Part shown: in pieces, positions 60,427 through 64,000 of the stretch | How the letters are laid out: the number at the start of each line of letters is the position of its first letter | How positions within the stretch are numbered: the stretch's first letter is position 1 | Assembly (NCBI GenBank): GCA_039969355.1 | Contig: JBDVOA010000007.1 | Span: 186,001-250,000, forward strand | Direction: 5' to 3' | Source: JL08 sp039969355 | Lineage (GTDB): Bacteria; Pseudomonadota; Alphaproteobacteria; Rhodobacterales; Rhodobacteraceae | DNA length: 64,000 nucleotides | Program-made: the position numbers and the translations under genes | Notes under the pieces: generated by a model | Told to the model about the DNA's origin: nothing | Seen by the model: the letters and a program-made list of their open reading frames with translations, nothing else | Databases searched by the model: none

Positions 60427-62409
60427 ATGGCCGCCAAAGACAACGACGACCAAAAAACTGAAGATCGAGACCCCGAAGAAACGCTGGATATGAGCCAGGC
60501 CGCCGTCAAAAAGATGATTGGCGAGGCCCGTGAACGGGGCTATATCACATATGATCAGCTCAATCAGGTTTTACCCCCTGATCAGGTAAGTTCTGAACAA
60601 ATTGAAGACGTTATGTCGATGCTCTCTGAGATGGGCATCAATATTATCGAGAACGATGAGGCGGAAGAGGAAGAGGCCAAAGGCTCGACCGACATTGCCA
60701 CAACTGACAACGCCCGCGAAGTTACGCTGGCGGCCTCCACCACAGAGAAACTCGACCGCACGGATGATCCGGTTCGGATGTATCTGCGCGAAATGGGCTC
60801 GGTCGAGCTGCTGAGCCGTGAAGGCGAAATTGCGATCGCTAAACGGATCGAGGCTGGCCGCAACACGATGATTCTCGGGCTTTGTGAAAGCCCACTGACT
60901 TTTCAGGCGATCACAATCTGGCGCGACGAATTGCTGTCTGAAGACATCCTGCTTCGGGATGTAATCGATCTTGAAACGACCTTTGGCAATCAACTTGACG
61001 AAGAGGGCTCTGCCCCGGTTGTGGACAGTGCGACGACCGCGCCTGCAAGCGAAAACAAAGAGGCCGCAAGTCCCGAATTGGACGCTGATGGCAATCCGAT
61101 CGTAGCAGATGACGACGATGATGAAGACGAACAGGCCAACATGTCGCTGGCCGCGATGGAAGCGGCCCTAAAGCCTCAGGTTTTGGAAATGTTGGACCAG
61201 ATCGCGCTTGATTATGTTCAGCTTTCGGAAATGCAGGACAGTCGGATTTCTGCCACACTGAATGAAGATGGTTCGTTCAGCGCCAAGGAAGAAGACACCT
61301 ATCAGAAGTTGCGCTCGGAAATCGTGTTGTTGGTGAACGAACTGCACCTGCACAACAACCGGATCGAAGCACTGATCGATCAGCTTTACGGCATCAACCG
61401 ACGGATCATGTCGATCGATGGCTCAATGGTAAAGCTCGCGGACCAGGCACGGATCAACCGTCGCGAATTCATTGATGAATATCGCGGTCGCGAGCTTGAT
61501 CCAAATTGGCTGGCCGAAATGGCCGAAAAGCCTGGCCGCGGCTGGCAGATGTTCATCGAACGCTCCACGGCCAAAGTTGAAGACTTGCGAGCTGAGATGG
61601 CGCAGGTCGGGCAATATGTTGGCCTTGATATCCCGGAATTCCGTCGCATCGTACAACAGGTGCAAAAGGGTGAAAAAGAAGCCCGTCAGGCCAAGAAAGA
61701 AATGGTCGAGGCCAACTTGCGTCTCGTAATTTCCATTGCGAAAAAATACACCAACCGCGGCCTGCAATTCCTTGATCTTATTCAGGAAGGTAACATTGGC
61801 CTGATGAAGGCCGTGGATAAATTTGAATATCGTCGCGGCTATAAATTCAGCACCTATGCGACATGGTGGATCCGTCAGGCGATCACGCGTTCTATTGCAG
61901 ATCAGGCCCGTACGATCCGTATTCCGGTGCATATGATCGAAACGATCAACAAGCTGGTACGCACCAGCCGCCAAATGCTGCACGAAATTGGTCGTGAGCC
62001 GACGCCCGAGGAACTGGCTGAAAAACTACAGATGCCTCTCGAGAAGGTGCGCAAGGTGATGAAAATCGCCAAGGAACCGATCTCGCTGGAGACTCCTATC
62101 GGCGACGAAGAAGACAGCCAGCTTGGTGACTTCATTGAAGACAAAAATGCGGTTCTGCCATTGGACAGCGCCATTCAGGAGAACCTGAAAGAAACCACTA
62201 CGCGGGTTCTGGCGTCACTGACGCCGCGTGAAGAACGGGTTTTGCGGATGCGGTTTGGCATTGGCATGAACACCGATCACACGCTGGAAGAGGTCGGTCA
62301 GCAATTCAGCGTGACGCGCGAACGTATTCGCCAGATCGAGGCAAAGGCATTACGTAAACTCAAGCATCCGTCGCGCAGTCGAAAACTACGGTCATTCCTG
62401 GACCAATAG
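60427..62409 (+). CDS. rpoD: RNA polymerase primary sigma factor
   Basis: Housekeeping sigma-70, 660 residues. It has an acidic region 1.1 and non-conserved region (residues 1-370). Region 2 carries VEANLRLVISIAKKYTNRG and RGYKFSTYATWWIRQAITR. Region 3 follows, then region 4 with a helix-turn-helix (LEEVGQQFSVTRERIRQIE) and a conserved C-terminal SRSRKLRSFLDQ-like end. It directly follows dnaG. The hairpin after the stop (62437-62461) is its likely terminator. Confidence 0.97.
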   Translation: MAAKDNDDQKTEDRDPEETLDMSQAAVKKMIGEARERGYITYDQLNQVLPPDQVSSEQIEDVMSMLSEMGINIIENDEAEEEEAKGSTDIATTDNAREVTLAASTTEKLDRTDDPVRMYLREMGSVELLSREGEIAIAKRIEAGRNTMILGLCESPLTFQAITIWRDELLSEDILLRDVIDLETTFGNQLDEEGSAPVVDSATTAPASENKEAASPELDADGNPIVADDDDDEDEQANMSLAAMEAALKPQVLEMLDQIALDYVQLSEMQDSRISATLNEDGSFSAKEEDTYQKLRSEIVLLVNELHLHNNRIEALIDQLYGINRRIMSIDGSMVKLADQARINRREFIDEYRGRELDPNWLAEMAEKPGRGWQMFIERSTAKVEDLRAEMAQVGQYVGLDIPEFRRIVQQVQKGEKEARQAKKEMVEANLRLVISIAKKYTNRGLQFLDLIQEGNIGLMKAVDKFEYRRGYKFSTYATWWIRQAITRSIADQARTIRIPVHMIETINKLVRTSRQMLHEIGREPTPEELAEKLQMPLEKVRKVMKIAKEPISLETPIGDEEDSQLGDFIEDKNAVLPLDSAIQENLKETTTRVLASLTPREERVLRMRFGIGMNTDHTLEEVGQQFSVTRERIRQIEAKALRKLKHPSRSRKLRSFLDQ

Positions 62410-62436
62410 ATCCGCTAACAAAATTCATTAGAGTCA

Positions 62437-62461
62437 GGGCCGCTTCGATTCGAAGCGGCCC
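62437..62461 (+). terminator. Terminator hairpin of rpoD
   Basis: GGGCCGCTTCG and CGAAGCGGCCC form an 11-bp perfect stem with a 3-base loop (ATT), 28 bases after the rpoD stop. The T run is weak (ATATTCGTATT). Confidence 0.75.
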
Positions 62462-62666
62462 ATATTCGTATTGTAGTGAGTAGCAGGAAAGAAACTGGCA
62501 ATTGCTCTTTGGATGTCAAAAGCAGAGCAAGGACTCACGTGGGCATCAAGTTTTTGTGCCGACACTACCATGTTCCGCTTTCTCACTTAAGTTGAACAGC
62601 ATAGGTCTTGAGCTGAAAGTCTACATCAACACCCCCGATCAACTGTCAAGAAAGGAAGTGCAGAAG

Positions 62667-63086
62667 ATGAATGGAAACACGATAGGGGCCGCGGCCCTTG
62701 CGCTAATCATCGGAACTGTTCCTGCCACCGCACAGTCGTTTCGGTCCACTAACTGGCTTACGGTAAATCCGGTAGGCCCAACCGAATTTGAGGTGATCAA
62801 AAAAGCTTCTACCAGTCCACGGGCCATGTGGTGTGCGGCGTCTGACTATAGTGGGCGGGTGTTGGGCAGATACAGCAAAACGGAACTGATCATTGTGAAA
62901 CCGATAGGGCCTGCCGAAACTCAACAAGGGCGCAACGGTGTGGTTTTCACAATTGATGCGGCTCAGTCTCCAGTTGAGCCCAAACGATCATCCTCTGTTA
63001 CAATTCAACGCGAAGGGGCCAGCATGAGCGCGGGGCACGCAAAAACGCTGTGTGGTGATAATGTTTTTCCGTTTAGCGGGCGGTGA
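62667..63086 (+). CDS. Hypothetical secreted protein
   Basis: A 139-residue protein with a signal peptide (ALALIIGTVPATAQS). The mature part has two Cys (MWCAASDY, KTLCGDN). ATG 62667 is preceded by AAAGGAAG; the frame extends upstream to 62502 but without a plausible start. No known family. A hairpin and an AT-rich stretch lie between it and rpoD. Confidence 0.7.
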   Translation: MNGNTIGAAALALIIGTVPATAQSFRSTNWLTVNPVGPTEFEVIKKASTSPRAMWCAASDYSGRVLGRYSKTELIIVKPIGPAETQQGRNGVVFTIDAAQSPVEPKRSSSVTIQREGASMSAGHAKTLCGDNVFPFSGR

Positions 63087-63243
63087 CTGACCAGTTTCAG
63101 GGCCTAGAATTCGCGGGTGTAGCCATCCTCTATATTGCGATGCCATTTCTCCTCTACCCAAACTGTAGCGGGTATCATATACTTGTGGATAAGTGGGCCA
63201 ATAGTCCCACAATGAGGCGGAAACGGAATAAAGGGGGACGGCT

Positions 63244-63714
63244 ATGCGCTGCCCGTTTTGCGGAAATATCGATACACAAGTTAAGGACAGCCGGCCGGCC
63301 GAAGATCATGTTTCAATCCGTCGCAGGCGGTTTTGTCCGGCGTGTGGCGGGCGGTTTACGACCTATGAGCGGGTGCAATTACGTGATCTGGTTGTGATCA
63401 AATCCACCGGCAAACGCGAGGATTTTGATCGTACCAAACTAGAGCGTTCCATTCGCATTTCGATGCAAAAACGCCCGATCGATCCAGATCGTATTGACCA
63501 GATGATTTCAGGCATTGTTCGGCGATTGGAAAGCATGGGTGAAACGGATATAGGCTCCAAACAGATCGGTGAGATCGTGATGGAGGCCCTCGCGCGGATC
63601 GATACCGTTGCGTATGTTCGGTTTGCATCTGTCTATAAGAACTTCCAGGCGGCTGACGATTTTGATAAGTTTGTCAGCGAGTTACGCCCGGATGCTCCCC
63701 CCGAAGACGCGTGA
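63244..63714 (+). CDS. nrdR: Transcriptional repressor NrdR
   Basis: A 156-residue repressor of ribonucleotide reductase genes, which senses ATP and dATP. The N-terminal zinc ribbon is CPFCGNIDTQVKDSR with FCPACGGRFTTYE. The ATP-cone domain follows (VVIKSTGKREDFDRTKLERS, with AYVRFASVYKNF near the end). ATG 63244 follows AAAGGGGGA. The nrdJ gene in this window is a likely target. Its stop overlaps the ribD start. Confidence 0.95.
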   Translation: MRCPFCGNIDTQVKDSRPAEDHVSIRRRRFCPACGGRFTTYERVQLRDLVVIKSTGKREDFDRTKLERSIRISMQKRPIDPDRIDQMISGIVRRLESMGETDIGSKQIGEIVMEALARIDTVAYVRFASVYKNFQAADDFDKFVSELRPDAPPEDA

Positions 63715-64000
63715 ACGCACAAGACGCACGTTTTATGGCGCTCGCCCTTTCATTGGGGCGGCGCGGACAGGGGGCTGTTTGGCCTAATCCGGCAGTTGGC
63801 TGCGTGATCGTCAAAAATGACCGCATCGTTGGTCGTGGCCGGACACAGGCCGGTGGGCGCCCACACGCCGAGACTGTTGCCTTGGAACAAGCGGGCGGTT
63901 TAGCCCGGGGCAGCGACGCTTACGTCAGCCTTGAGCCCTGCGCCCATACTGGGAAAACCCCGCCGTGCGCTCAAGCCCTGATTGATGCGGGCGTTGCCCG
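63711..64000 (+). CDS. ribD: Riboflavin biosynthesis deaminase/reductase (partial)
   Basis: The N-terminal ~96 residues of RibD, which deaminates and then reduces the pyrimidine intermediate of riboflavin synthesis. The deaminase zinc motif is seen: GGRPHAETVAL (His, Glu) and SLEPCAHTGKTPPC (two Cys). GTG 63711 overlaps the nrdR stop (TGA 63712-63714). The gene runs beyond the right edge. Confidence 0.93.
   Translation, partial: MNAQDARFMALALSLGRRGQGAVWPNPAVGCVIVKNDRIVGRGRTQAGGRPHAETVALEQAGGLARGSDAYVSLEPCAHTGKTPPCAQALIDAGVA

Overview
The window is chromosomal DNA of an alphaproteobacterium, most likely a marine member of the Rhodobacteraceae (Roseobacter group). The basis is protein character and gene content: short-form HisG with HisZ, a DUF1489 gene, a 764-residue B12-dependent ribonucleotide reductase, the soxBDAG sarcosine oxidase operon, TadE/TadG-like pilus proteins, a Hint-domain protein and a SlyX protein. 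This is inference, since no rRNA gene is present. GC looks moderate to high, with AT-rich pockets around 11.1-11.5 kb and 24.45-24.6 kb.

Layout. 0-7.6 kb: 3' part of dnaE, a lipoprotein, slyX, the overlapping hisS-hisZ-hisG operon and a DUF1489 gene. 7.6-10.1 kb: a tRNA-like element with an oversized anticodon arm, ending 19 bases before nrdJ. 10.1-13.1 kb: accessory genes (stand-alone HNH endonuclease, tandem SnoaL-like protein, uracil-DNA-glycosylase-family protein). 13.1-27.3 kb: a RiPP-type (thiazole/oxazole-modified peptide) biosynthetic locus. Its leftward operon runs precursor peptide, fused leader-binding/YcaO cyclodehydratase, unknown 177-residue protein, FAD monooxygenase, tryptophan-halogenase-like protein, and an 1841-residue kinase-ATPase-GAF-cyclase-PilZ protein. 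A cytochrome P450 gene (leftward) and a SagB-type dehydrogenase gene (rightward) complete it. 27.3-33.4 kb: malate synthase G, a phospholipase-A2-like secreted protein overlapping a membrane GDPD phosphodiesterase gene, and an MFS transporter. 33.7-35.8 kb: Hint-domain protein and a secreted protein with a 15-bp tandem repeat. 36-46.5 kb: rpsD, a urea-carboxylase-associated protein, tRNA-Glu, recJ, glpX, hom, a TetR regulator, a pirin, a reductive-dehalogenase-like Fe-S protein and a 3-hydroxyisobutyrate-dehydrogenase-family gene. 47-50 kb: three overlapping Tad-type genes. 50-58 kb: glutamate dehydrogenase, a beta-barrel-like protein and soxB-soxD-soxA-soxG. 58-64 kb: dnaG, rpoD, a small secreted protein, nrdR and the start of ribD.

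How genes work together. HisZ and HisG form the first enzyme of histidine synthesis and are co-expressed with histidyl-tRNA synthetase. NrdR is the family of repressors of ribonucleotide reductase genes, and nrdJ is in the same window. The PLA2-like protein and the GDPD could act in sequence on phospholipids. The most interesting region is the RiPP locus: a 73-residue NHLP-like precursor ending in Cys-Cys could be cyclised by the YcaO protein and oxidised by the SagB protein. The halogenase, FAD monooxygenase, P450 and unknown protein would be further tailoring enzymes. A very large signalling protein is encoded at the end of the same operon. No transporter, protease or immunity gene was recognised beside it.
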